Assembly: GCA_010093485.1 (NCBI GenBank)
Contig: MU001492.1
Coordinates: 1,783,122-1,847,121 of the forward strand
DNA: 64,000 nt
DNA from: Karstenula rhodostoma CBS 690.94
Lineage: Eukaryota > Ascomycota > Dothideomycetes > Pleosporales > Didymosphaeriaceae
Reading direction: 5' to 3'
Shown here: positions 23,156 through 32,870 of the stretch, in pieces
Layout: each line of letters starts with the position of its first letter
Position numbering within the stretch: the first letter of the stretch is position 1
The notes under the pieces: generated by a model
Seen by the model: the letters and a program-made list of their open reading frames with translations, nothing else
What the model was told of the DNA's origin: nothing
Database searches by the model: none
Program-made: the position numbers and the translations under genes

Positions 23156-25177
23156 GGTGGGTGTGTACAACAAGGATACAAATGAGTTGTAAGAATGTTT
23201 AGTGTATGTGGGAGGACTGTATATGTGGCGACCGGTCCATCAGCATCTCACATCGCTTGTAAATAAACGTTTTTTGAACATCATCTCGACGGGCCTGGGA
23301 AGCTCTAGAGGCATAAATAGCACTCCCTTCGCCACTATTTCTTGTCGCACGCTGCTCTGCAATCCGCAGTCTAAAACACTATGCTATCCCCGCGCATGGA
23401 GTGGGAGTAAAAAGGTCATCGATGGATTTTGATGATCCTCTCCCCTGGCTGAAGTCTCTCAAAACCTACAGCAGGACCTTGATATGTGTGGTGTCTGAAA
23501 ATCCTACACCAAAAAACAAACCGAGAAATTGTCATGGGACTCGTCTCCTCTGTCGCCGCAGTTTCGCTTAGCGACGATGACACTCATCATTACAAGTCCA
23601 CATCAACCTTCATAACATCCTTTTTTCGAACAGCTGCCCAGCGACATTCTCATACCGACTCGCCAGTAATCACGTGTAGTTAAGGGCAAAAGGTATAAAT
23701 ACCAGCTTTTTTCCCCGCCTACTTTGCTCCACACGCTTCACCACCGCCTTCAGGTGCTCTCAAACCTTGACTACCTTTTGGGCATGGGAAAAAATATCAT
23801 CAAAATCTGAACAATACATGGAACACGTTTATGCCTCCTGTGTGTGTTCAAAAAGCGTGGTTCAACCCTACAATGGCCCTGTCCGCTGTGGACGTGGCCG
23901 CGGCTGCCCTTTTCCGCTACGCATCATGCGTGTGATACGATCTCTCTCCCGGCACTGGTCGGCGATGCGAATCATCATCACATCGCCACATAGATCTGGT
24001 GCCTGTGGCTTTTAGACGAATTGCTCACTTGCGCACTCAGGCTGACGGTGGTATAAATGTAACCTATTCTGGGCTTGATCCAGGTTCTTTACACTACGTC
24101 TCCACTTTGGAGTGGACTAAAAGCTTACTTATGCCGTGAACATGAGAGGGATTAAAATTTGCCACAATGTGGCACATGGTTGTGTTTTGCCTGGGACTGA
24201 AAGTGCGTCTTGTACCACACCATGAGGTCCTGGTCTTTTTAGACTTAAAAACTATCGTGTTTGGAACATGCCCTATATGTGTTGGATATTCTTGTAATAA
24301 CACCTTAATCAGTGTCTTCCATTGCTTGTTGGAGTTGCTGATCACCATCGCGGACTTACGCCATTGTTTGAATAGCGTACCCAGTCTACAGACATAAATA
24401 TCTCCCTACTCTCGTCCCTGTTCTCTTCTCTTCACACTACATCTTGATATCTGGGTGTCTCTGAAATGCGCAATCAAACGCGACATGTGGGAGAATACAG
24501 AAAAAGAACAAGCAAATAAGAATGTTTGCTGCTCCTGTGTGCTCCACTGCCCTCGCCGGTTTGGTACCCCCGGCACGTTATAACGATGACTTTGTCAAAT
24601 GTGATACTTTGCGAGCTTGGGCAAGCCGCGGCAAAACTCGAGAAAGAAACTCGGTGGGGTGCCAAAACACAAATATTTCAAACAGCTCAACGATGACTTT
24701 GTACATGTCGATTCGGTGAGATGGATTGGTTTAGGCCCAATTGGGATATATGCCTGCGGTACATATCGATAGGTTGGTCTGTGACTACTCTAGTAAGCTT
24801 GGGGCTGAGGGTCCTCGTGAACGAAGATTTGTATTCTGCAAGTGACCAATTGCTAGCCAGTTCAACTTGACTTTTGTGGCTATGTTGACTCAGGATGTTA
24901 CCTCATCTACAACTTAGCCTCGCGCGGCGTTCCTGATGCCTGAAATTGCTGCGAAATTCTACTCAAGAGTGCGAATAAAGTGATTGTTATTTCAGATGCC
25001 TGCACAAGTCCCTATGCGGTCATGCGAGCTACAGTTTCAGACAGAGTATATAAGGGTGGGTATCAGAGGCTCTCAAAGACCATCATCACCAACAGCATCT
25101 CAGCAGCTACAAAACAATCATTGGGCCCTCCCACAACAGCCTTGAACCTTTCCAGTCTCAGTTACGCCATTCACACC
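23156..25177. other. 2-kb gene-poor region with several TATA-like boxes
   Basis: This region is AT-richer than its surroundings. TATA-like sequences occur at 23695-23702 (tataaata), 24052-24058 (tataaat) and near 24393 (cataaata), the first and last followed by pyrimidine-rich tracts typical of fungal core promoters. No frame downstream has more than about 80 codons or a clear domain. It may contain decayed small secreted genes or non-coding transcripts. No RNA gene is recognised. Confidence 0.45.
25047..25053 (+). promoter_or_regulatory. TATA box of the cupin gene
   Basis: tatataa lies 131 bp upstream of the cupin ATG, followed by a CA/CT-rich leader (caccatcatcaccaacagc type). This arrangement is typical of strongly induced fungal secreted-protein genes. 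Confidence 0.6.
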
Positions 25178-25924
25178 ATGCTATCCAATGCATTCATCGC
25201 GGCTCTTGCCCTGGGGGTTGCAAATGCGTTCCCAACACCCATGGGCAACAGCCCAAACGACAACACCGACCTCATTGCTCAACTCATCACCACACCTACG
25301 CAGATTAAGCGTTACCGAAAGCTACTCACCGACTCCTTGGGCAATAAACTTCTCGAAGGCGACCGCCTAACCAACGCTACAATCTGGGACTTCGAGCAGA
25401 ACGGTTCTGTCGTCCCCGGAGGGCAAGGTGGCCTCACGAGCAACGCCAACCTCGAAACATTCCCCTACCTCATCGAAAGCGGTGTAACCATGACAATGGG
25501 AACGCTCGGCCCCTGCGGAATCTTCCTCCCACACGTACACCCGCGCGCCAACGAGTTCTTCGTCGTCACCGAAGGTGAAGTGGACTTTGGCACACTGCTC
25601 GAGCTGGGACTCTACGAGAATCTTGCGCCCAACCCAGAGATCGGTGGAAAGTTGACTAAGAATAAGGGGACGCTGTTCCCCAAAGGAAGCGTGCATTACC
25701 AGCTGAATAATAATCCTAGCTGTAAGCCTGCAACTATCTATGCGACGCTCACGAGCGAGGACGCGGGAAGCACGCCTGTCCTGATGGATCTGCTTCCAGG
25801 AAATGCGACCGTGGGGATGGGGAAGAGAGTCGATGCAGGGGATTTCGAAAGTGTGAGAGCGGTTACTCCTTTGCATATTGCGAGGGTGGTGGATGAGTGT
25901 CTTGCGCGCTGCCATGTTTCGTAG
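25178..25924 (+). CDS. Secreted cupin protein, germin/spherulin-like
   Basis: A single-exon gene of 248 residues. A signal peptide (MLSNAFIAALALGVANA) is followed by a single cupin_1 barrel. Metal-site motif 1 is visible as LPHVHPRANEFFVVTEGEVD, which supplies two His and one Glu. Motif 2 contains FPKGSVHYQLNN with the fourth ligand His. The family includes plant germins and Physarum spherulin 1; fungal members are often extracellular and of unknown or oxalate-related activity. ATG 25178 has a good context (caccATG). The frame is open upstream to 24980, but those codons lie before and across the TATA box and are not coding. Substrate unknown. Confidence 0.88.
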   Translation: MLSNAFIAALALGVANAFPTPMGNSPNDNTDLIAQLITTPTQIKRYRKLLTDSLGNKLLEGDRLTNATIWDFEQNGSVVPGGQGGLTSNANLETFPYLIESGVTMTMGTLGPCGIFLPHVHPRANEFFVVTEGEVDFGTLLELGLYENLAPNPEIGGKLTKNKGTLFPKGSVHYQLNNNPSCKPATIYATLTSEDAGSTPVLMDLLPGNATVGMGKRVDAGDFESVRAVTPLHIARVVDECLARCHVS

Positions 25925-26512
25925 ACAGAGAAGGATAGGGAACAGCATGTCGGCTGGAGGAAAGAAGTTTGGGGTTGTCACTCCTCATGTGGGAGACCAG
26001 AAAAATAGCATTATAGACGCACAACAAAGTAGACTTCTCGTGTCTATGGCTTCTGCCCTTTGGGGCTTAAAGGCAGTGCTGCGACGACGCCCAAGGGCGG
26101 ATCTTGGCGAACTTGCGGCTGCTGGTCCTTTATGATGAGGCTGTGCTGACTTGTGCAAAATTGCAACGGTCGTTTCGTCGAATTCACATGGGTGTTTCAT
26201 TGGATAGCTCGCATTTCCTAAAGAGGACATTGAATACCACAATTCGTCGTCTCTCCGATGTCGTGGTGGCGCTCCCGTACTGTCCCTCCACTGCAAATGC
26301 TCGGTTACAAGGTGTTGCCATGTTGTAGTTGAAGGTAGAGGTTGAAGAAAGAGAAAGGAAGGTTGCGGTCGGGGAGCAGTGCGTTGGCTGCCTTGGCGAC
26401 GTTTGCGCATGTCACCATACTGTATCTAGTTTGGCGCCAACCGGCCTGATGCGGCGCGGTATGGATTACATATCGCAAACATCCGAACTGACTTTACCTC
26501 TCCAACACGAAA
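25925..26512. other. Intergenic between cupin gene and ATG22
   Basis: This gap of 588 bp holds the cupin 3' flank and ATG22 promoter. A frame on the minus strand (25985-26410) lacks any motif and overlaps the promoter, so it is not called. Confidence 0.5.
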
Positions 26513-28395
26513 ATGTCATTCGATGATGCGGTGAGGCCCTCCCATCCCTCACGATACAATGACGAAGATACGAGTCCGACGACCTCACGTGAGCTGAAAG
26601 GGTGGTATTCCTACGCGATCGCGGCTGAGGTCTTTGCCGTAGTTGGAGTTGGTACGCTCGCTTACATTTTTCTTCTCCTTCGCATTGCCTTTCTTTAGCA
26701 GTACCTGCTTAATTGAATTCTGACCGTTCGACAGGTCTCTTCCTGCCAGTTTTACTCGAACAGCTTCCACGAGAAAGAGGTGTTCTTTTCTCGGACAGAT
26801 CGAAGCCATGTGTGGACCCACCCGGATCCGGAGATGCCGGCAGGTTTCGAGCAAGAGCAGATGACGCCGATAGAGAAGACCAATGCATCGTGAGGTTTTT
26901 GGGAAGCGATGTTACGACGACTTCATTGGCTATGTATACGACATCTGCAGCTGTGCTTATTCAAGCTATTACTCTGATTTGTTTCAGCTCATTTGCTGAT
27001 TATGGTATATCGCCCCAATCTTGTCTTCTATCAAATGTACTTCGATACTGATGTTACCTAGGACCGTATCGAAAGAAGCTACTTATGACTTTTGCATACA
27101 TTGGTGCAATTGTTTGCTCGTTGTTTGTCTTCATTACTTCGAACGTATATTTCCTGGCACCGTTTTTAGTCGTCATTGGCGTCACTTGTCTCGGCAGCAG
27201 CTTCAGTCTTCTCAACGCCTTCCTTCCTCTTCTTGTATCCAGTCATCCTTCGCACGGCAAACCGAGTTCTTCAGACGTCCCTCCAGAACATGAGCTTGAA
27301 GGGCTAAATCGGCGGGATTCTGTAGACTCAACGTATCGCTTCCACCCAGACAAGCTCACTGAGGATCTCGACCGTTCATCCAAAATCTCCTCCAAAGGTG
27401 TCGGTCTCGGCTACGCCTCTGCCGTTGGATTCCAGCTTTTCGGCGTCGGCGTTATCATCGCTTTCGACAAGCTCGGCCTTTCGAAAGGAAATCCCACGCT
27501 AGCTATGCGCGTCATCCTTTTCCTCGTTGGAATATGGTGGGCGCTCTTCACGGTCCCCACGCTTCTCTGGTTGCGACCGCGGCCCGGCCCACCGCTCCCC
27601 GCGCAGTCAAAAAGCAACCGCATCTCCTCTCGCCTCAACAGCCCCATCCTGTTCTACCTTTCGTTCTCGATCCGCTCATTTTGGAATACTTTGAAGCGTG
27701 CCTCCCGCCTCCGCCAGACTCTGATATTTCTCGCGGCATGGTTTCTCCTCTCCGACGCCGTCGCCACCATCTCCGGCACTGCCATCCTTTTTGCGCGCAC
27801 AGAACTGCACATGGGCACCATACCCCTTGTGTTCCTATCGCTGACTTCCGTCGGATTCAGTATGGTCGGTGCGTTCTCATGGCCCCGCATCGCCGCGCGG
27901 TACTCACTGTCTCCGAAGACAGTGCTGATCGCCTGCATCGTCGGCATGGAGATTATCCCACTGTATGGTCTCCTGGGTTACATTCCCATCATCAGGCGTC
28001 TCGGCGTGGGCGGGATCCAGAAGCCGTTCGAGATCTACCCTGTTGGTATCATACACGGCCTCGTTATGGGCGGTATTTCATCCTATGCTCGGAGCGTATA
28101 TGCGCCGCTTATACCTGAGGGCAGCGAGGCGGCTTTCTTCGCGTTGTATGCGGTTACGGATAAGGGTAGTAGTGCAGTGGGCCCGGCGCTCGTAGGATGG
28201 ATCGTCAATCGGGCAGGGACAATCAGGCCGGCGTTTATTTTTCTCGCTGTGCTGGTCATACTACCCGGTCCGCTGCTTTGGTGGTTGGATGTGGAGAAGG
28301 GGAGAGAAGATGCGAGTCGGTCAGTGGGAGAAGACGGTAGTGCATCTGGAGGTGGCTACGCGAGAGTTGGTGAGGATGACGACAGGGAGGACTGA
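26513..28395 (+). CDS. ATG22: Atg22 vacuolar amino-acid effluxer (MFS)
   Basis: Atg22 sits in the vacuolar membrane and releases amino acids, such as leucine, after autophagic breakdown. Exons are 26513-26651, 26735-27004 and 27062-28395 (580 residues); introns are 83 and 57 bp. The first join restores WYSYAIAAEVFAVVGVG/LFLPVLLEQLPRERG, the Atg22 signature. The second restores SSFADYG/PYRKKLLMTFAYIG. About 12 hydrophobic segments are present, for example MYTTSAAVLIQAITLICF, FLVVIGVTCLGSSFSLLNAF and VILFLVGIWWALFTVPTLLW. A hydrophilic loop (about residues 205-255) lies between transmembrane bundles. The tail after the last helix is acidic (ARVGEDDDRED). The ATG start gives MSFDDAVRPSHPSRYNDED, a usual short acidic cytosolic head. 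Confidence 0.92.
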
Positions 28396-28532
28396 GCAGT
28401 TCCAGGTAGAGAACTCGACGCATTATGGACAACGACCAACGACCAGACTCAGATACTTGAGCCACAATAGAACGTACCTTATATTGACGAACGTTTGTTT
28501 ACGCAAATACCATACCCATTTCATCTTAGCGC

Positions 28533-29239
28533 TCACCTCCACCTTGCCTGATGCAACCACCCCTTCTCATTCGGCATATAACACCTTTGCTCCGTCCTTC
28601 CAACTCTCTCCTTCTGCCCCTGCCAAAACTCACCCAAATATCTCCTTCGAATAAAAGCCTCCATATCCTTCCTCTCACTCCACCGCCCCAGGATCCTCAC
28701 ACCAACATCGTCGACAAGACACTGAAACGCCATATACATAAGCACGAAGTTCTTCCCTCCATTCCCCTTCTCCTCTTCACAGACCTTATTGACGAGTTTT
28801 GTCAGAGATGCGGGGACGGAAGACCGCGCAGGTGGGAATGAGCGAGTGATGCGAACACGCTGGATCATGCCCTCCGGGGATACTTCACTGGGGGGTCGAG
28901 GAGACCGGCGGTGAGGCGATAGTGGGCGAAGTCGAGATTTGTTGACGTGGTTGGGGCGATGCATTTAAGGAAAGTCGACATAGTGGGTGAAGTGAGGTGG
29001 GTTATGTAAAGCCCTGGTATGGCGCATGTTGGTTAGAATTCTGTAGCTTCGTTGGTATGGCGATAGGAAGACAAAAGGGGTGTGAAGAGCCATGGGCGAA
29101 GGACGCCCATCCTTCCCTACACCCATAGACTTCGATGCTAGCATACTGGTGGTGGTGTTGAAATCTTGGGCGTAGTCGATGGGGATGCCGAAGTAGTATG
29201 TTTTGGTTGTGGGCTCGTTGTCGTATTTACGTACGTAGT
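28533..29239 (-). pseudogene. Decayed ABM-domain (dimeric alpha-beta barrel) protein gene
   Basis: Two separated segments resemble the fungal two-ABM-domain proteins. The first segment (29123-29239) reads VRKYDNEPTTKTYYFGIPID and then TTSMLA. A possible 109-bp intron (29014-29122, branch point TCTAAC, acceptor ACCAG) leads to GLYITHLTSPTMSTFLKCIA. The frame is then broken at a run of six C bases (28890-28895 on the plus-strand map, G6 as printed). One base more would restore the line into VRITRSFPPARSS, VDDVGVRILGRW, MEAFIRRRYLGEFW and the typical end YMPNEKGWLHQ. The donor GTGTAG is poor, and no N-terminal exon with a start was found upstream of 29239. This looks like a pseudogene, unless the C-run is a sequencing error. 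Family knowledge is from memory. Confidence 0.65.
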
Positions 29240-30111
29240 CTATTGATCAGTCCCTCATGTTTCTCTGCCATCGACGCCTTGGATCCAACTTCTTAATACA
29301 ATCCACCTTCCCTCCAAACTTCCCTCAGTTCTCCATCCCTTCCAACACACAGAGTGTTAGAAAGATATTCACTTCCCTGTATCCTCTTGAAGTAGCACAT
29401 GCACCGTCTGACGTCCACTACCGCTTATGGCTGGCTCGCAGTCACTACACCTTTTCCCCGCGCCTTCCCGCACACAATAGTCCGCGGGGATGCTCACTAA
29501 ACCATTGGACACACGCCAGACAAATATGTTGGTGGCTGGTTGGGATTGCGACGATCTGAGGAAGGCTCGACGTTTGCCGCAGCGAAAGAGGTTATCTTTG
29601 ATGCGGTCTTACTTCCTCTTCACGTAACAATCCCCATGGGTTAATACAGCACACCATCACATCATCAGTCTCTCGCACGTTTTGTGAGATATCCATTGTG
29701 ATTCTATCCATGATGATGAGAAGCGCACGAAAGCCAAGCCCGTTATCCCGTATCGATCATCCCCAAGTCCTCCTCAAATGAACTCTGGATAGGCAATCTA
29801 AGGCCGGGCCAAGATTAAAAGAAACCCAAAAGCAATGGTATCCGACAACGCCAAGTCGCTATGCCTAGGTGTCGATACCAATAAAAAAACCCGACTTGTC
29901 CAGAGTAGTAATCGTCCCCAACCCTTCTTCAAGTGAAATCTGGACGGGCTGTGCAATGCCGAAAGAAAAGCAAAGAAAATCAAAAGCTATTGAGGTATCC
30001 AGATGGTGCCAAGTCGCTATGCGAGGCAACGGATACCAATATGACATGTTCCACTTCAGTCCAACGCAAATGGTTCAGGCGTACCATCGTCTTCTTGCTT
30101 CTTCAGATCCC
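29240..30111. other. Intergenic with an imperfect duplicated segment
   Basis: No gene is seen in this stretch. It contains two diverged copies of a segment of about 55 bp (see the repeat at 29831-30041). It also includes whatever remains of the 5' end of the decayed ABM gene. Confidence 0.5.
29831..30041. repeat. Two imperfect direct repeats, about 55 bp, 157 bp apart
   Basis: Copy one (about 29831-29882) and copy two (about 29988-30041) share ggtatcc, the 16-base core gccaagtcgctatgc plus flanks, and gataccaata. Spacing between matching cores is about 158 bp. No terminal inverted repeat is seen, so this is a local duplication rather than a recognisable transposon. Confidence 0.7.
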
Positions 30112-31719
30112 TCAGTTCCTGTCGCTGCGCGTACCCGAGTCATTCTGCGTCGCCCACTCCCAACCGAGCGGTCGGACACGGGAGTTGCTCTGCTGACCAG
30201 GCTGGTTCCACGGGGAAGAAAGCCAGTTGGTGCGATCGCTTGTTCCGAGGGTCGAGATGCCCAAGCCTCCGATCTCGATGCCATAGCGTGTTCCGCTCTG
30301 CTGGCTCAGGGTGAGCGGGCGGGTGTCGGGGTCGAGACTATTGTGCACGCTTCCGCTCATGAGGTCCGGCAATGCCTGACTGGGCGAGGGGGGAGGAGAA
30401 GTCTCGAAGTCGGCGGCTGTGAAGGCGGGCTCGGTGGTCCTGGCCTCGGTGGCGGGCGCGCGTGTGTTTGTGGGGGTGCTGAGTGCATCTGCGCCGGTGT
30501 CGAGGATAGCCGGGTTGATCTGTCCATGGAGAGCGGGAACTTCAGTGTGGGTGCTGGGTCCTGCGGCGGCGTCCAATACGGGCAGATAAGCCGAATTGAT
30601 CTGTCTGCGAGGAACAGAAGCGGGGATGGAAGGGTCGGCTTGGGTGTTCCATCCCGCTTCGGTGTCAAAGACGGAGGGATACGCCGCGGTGATCTGTCCA
30701 CGAGGAGCATTGACACTGGGTGAAGATTCTGGCTGAGGGTGAAAGCCTTGCGCGCTAGGATTTAGACCGCCAGTCGTAGGCTGAGAGAAACGGGAGACAG
30801 CAGCAGGAGCGTCGGTCGGAGCACTGGATCCTTGAAAGCTGGAGTAGTCAGCGTAAGCCCCTGGCTTAACACCGTAGCTTTCGTGTCCACTGTTTTTTGT
30901 GAGGATGGAATGCGCATACGTATTCTGCGGCTCGATAAAGGCAGAGTGCAGCTGGGCAAGGGTGGCTACGCGCTCAGCTTGCTGGGACGCGGCAAGTCTG
31001 TCAAAGTTGTAAGCTGAATTCTGACCAGGTCCAAAGGCCCGAAAGGGCAAGGCTTGCTGTTGTTGTTGCTGCGTCGTTAGCTGATGTTGCTGCTGTGCTG
31101 CCATAACCCCAGCAATCATATTCGAGGCAAACAGCGGTCCGGTCGAGGCCATCTCTGGTCGCGGTTCGCGCACTGGCTGTTCCGCGTGCTGGTGAGTGTA
31201 CTGCTGACTTGAACCTTGCTGGGCGGGGCTCTGTTGGTGGGCTGAGTACGGTGCGAGTCGCGGTTGGAATAGGTTGCGCTCTGGAACAGACATTCTGCGG
31301 GTGGGTGTGTGTTGTTGCAGCAAGCTCTGGCGGTATGCCTCGACTTGAACCTCAACGAGGTCCCGCTGCTCTGGTGAGAGCGTGGCGGCGTCGGGCTGCT
31401 GGGAGACGGGAGGTTGTTGGGTGTCGGATCCTGAGGTCGACGCAGATGAGCTACGAGCTGCGTGGGCGGCTCTTCTTCGCTGGCTCCTCGTTTGCATGCT
31501 GACCTCGCCGAGTGAGGGCCACGCTTGAGTATCGTCAACGCGGAGTTCTACCTGCTGCTGCGGTTGAGCGCGACGGCGGCGTTGGTTCTGCATTGCAGCG
31601 GGGAAGCGCGGTGGATGGCGCAGACGTGTTGGAGAGTCCTCGGGGTACTTGTCGGCAGATGAGGCGCCTGGACCGTTGCTTAACCGCTTATTGCGCGGCG
31701 TCTTGGAGTTATCCGACAT
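30112..31719 (-). CDS. Uncharacterised glutamine-rich protein with internal repeats
   Basis: A single exon, ATG 31719 to stop 30112, 535 residues. The composition is low complexity, rich in Gln, Pro, Ser, Thr and Ala, and probably disordered. The N-terminus is basic (KTPRNKRLSNG; QRRRRAQPQQQ). A polyglutamine stretch (TTQQQQQQALP) lies near residue 215. About residues 335-420 contain three diverged copies of a unit of 26-30 residues: RGQITAAYPSVFDTEAGWNT, RRQINSAYLPVLDAAAGPST and HGQINPAILDTGADALSTPT. No signal peptide or membrane span. I do not recognise the family; such proteins are often nuclear or RNA-associated. A strong hairpin lies 145 bp upstream of its start. Confidence 0.65.
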   Translation of the reverse strand: MSDNSKTPRNKRLSNGPGASSADKYPEDSPTRLRHPPRFPAAMQNQRRRRAQPQQQVELRVDDTQAWPSLGEVSMQTRSQRRRAAHAARSSSASTSGSDTQQPPVSQQPDAATLSPEQRDLVEVQVEAYRQSLLQQHTPTRRMSVPERNLFQPRLAPYSAHQQSPAQQGSSQQYTHQHAEQPVREPRPEMASTGPLFASNMIAGVMAAQQQHQLTTQQQQQQALPFRAFGPGQNSAYNFDRLAASQQAERVATLAQLHSAFIEPQNTYAHSILTKNSGHESYGVKPGAYADYSSFQGSSAPTDAPAAVSRFSQPTTGGLNPSAQGFHPQPESSPSVNAPRGQITAAYPSVFDTEAGWNTQADPSIPASVPRRQINSAYLPVLDAAAGPSTHTEVPALHGQINPAILDTGADALSTPTNTRAPATEARTTEPAFTAADFETSPPPSPSQALPDLMSGSVHNSLDPDTRPLTLSQQSGTRYGIEIGGLGISTLGTSDRTNWLSSPWNQPGQQSNSRVRPLGWEWATQNDSGTRSDRN

Positions 31720-31863
31720 GGTGGTGGTGGTGTCGGTGCGAGGGAGGCCAGAAGTCCCAAAGATCAGGGTGAGGGCCGGGGGTGCGGGCGCGGGCGCTGC
31801 CGCAGGTGAGGGAGGGCTGTTTGCCCTTTCAACCGTTTGCAGAGAGCGGTCATAGCTCTCTTA

Positions 31864-31918
31864 GGTGACGGTGCGGTCGGAGTCCCCGCCCACAGAATAC
31901 TCTGACCGCACCGTCACC
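31864..31918. repeat. Inverted repeat: 20-bp arms, 15-base loop
   Basis: Arms at 31864-31883 and 31899-31918 are complementary with one mismatch (a G-T wobble in one RNA strand). They begin ggtgacggtgcggtc and end gaccgcaccgtcacc, and the loop is GC-rich. It lies in the probable 5' leader or promoter of the minus-strand gene starting at 31719. Confidence 0.9.
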
Positions 31919-32223
31919 GCAGGAAACACAGGTGCTTTGGGATCCATTCCTAGGGGGAGGCCTGGTCACTGTTTGAGTTAACGGGTCTCTTGGGACTAAC
32001 AAACAGCGAAAGGGAAACGGCAGGCAAAGGAGAAGTTGAGGGTTGGGGAGGATGTGGACCTTTATACGGGCAAACTTCCAATTCCCCTTCACTTAGGCAT
32101 TATACCCCAAACACGATTCTCCCTCCACTCAAAAAGAGTGTACATTTTATCGGATCTTGGTGCAAGAGAGCAGATGCTTACCATCTAACAGTCCTACTTT
32201 GTTCGTGCCATACATTGCCACTG

Positions 32224-32546
32224 TTAATTGAGATTTGTGGTGTGAGAAAAGTCAAGTACCATACCATACTTTGAATTCATCCAGGCTGCCCAATTTTATA
32301 CACAAATGCAGAGACTTCTATTCCAAAACTAACTCTTGGCGTGTGAACGCTGGAGGTGCGAAGTAGAGAGAGTCCGTAAGGCAGATCATGATTTGAGTCG
32401 ATCCAGGCTGCAACATCCGTATGAAAACCTGGCACTTCTCGCCAACACTGTATTATATATATGTGAACGTTGGAGGAGCTATGCCTGAGGAAATCGCACA
32501 TCGTATTGTGGCTTAGGTCCATCCACGCCGGACTGTCCCATCGCAA
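32224..32546 (-). repeat. Three diverged tandem units, protein-level repeat
   Basis: Read on the minus strand, three successive units share a pattern at the protein level. They begin AWMDLSHNTMCDFLRHSSSN, AWIDSNHDLPYGLSLLRTSS and AWMNSKYGMVLDFSHTTN. Units one and two (about 130 bp each) share one open frame of 89 codons; the third is out of frame and ends early. DNA copies share gtgaacg(c/t)tggagg and gatccaggctgc cores. This may be a remnant of a repeat-protein gene. The frame has no upstream ATG before the first unit. Confidence 0.6.
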
Positions 32547-32870
32547 GGGATGCTGTGGGGGGCTTACCAGGTCGCTACCACGCTACCACGCTCAACACAA
32601 ACCGGCCACGCACAACTTAATCGCACTCTCGCGTGCAATCCAGCGACTCTAGTCCCTGCATCCATCGACCGATGACACCATCGCCGGTCTGCCATATCCT
32701 ATAGCCCTCGGTCCCGCCGTCACCACACTATTCCGCCTACGACTTAAGAACGGCTCCAGCGAAGGCCCATTCCACACGCAAGGTTATTGTGCTCCTCGGT
32801 GCCTTGGGTCCCATCAGGATCCAGTCGGAATGAAAGCACGATACGAGAGCTGGTGAAGAACCCTTGCGCC

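Larger units (their letters stand above)
31720..32870. other. Divergent intergenic region with hairpin and diverged tandem repeats
   Basis: This region separates the two repeat-containing proteins starting at 31719 (minus) and 32871 (plus). It contains the hairpin at 31864-31918 and the tandem repeat block at 32224-32546. No intact gene is recognised. Confidence 0.5.

Noticed and set aside
25985..26410. Minus-strand frame of 141 codons between the cupin gene and ATG22
   Set aside because: No motif, it covers the ATG22 promoter, and its composition looks random.
29831..30041. A transposon defined by the two direct repeats
   Set aside because: No transposase, no terminal inverted repeats and no target-site duplication. 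A local duplication explains it.
32277..32546. An intact 89-residue gene in the tandem repeat block
   Set aside because: The frame opens at TTG and has no ATG before the first repeat unit, and the third unit is out of frame. I annotated it as a repeat instead.
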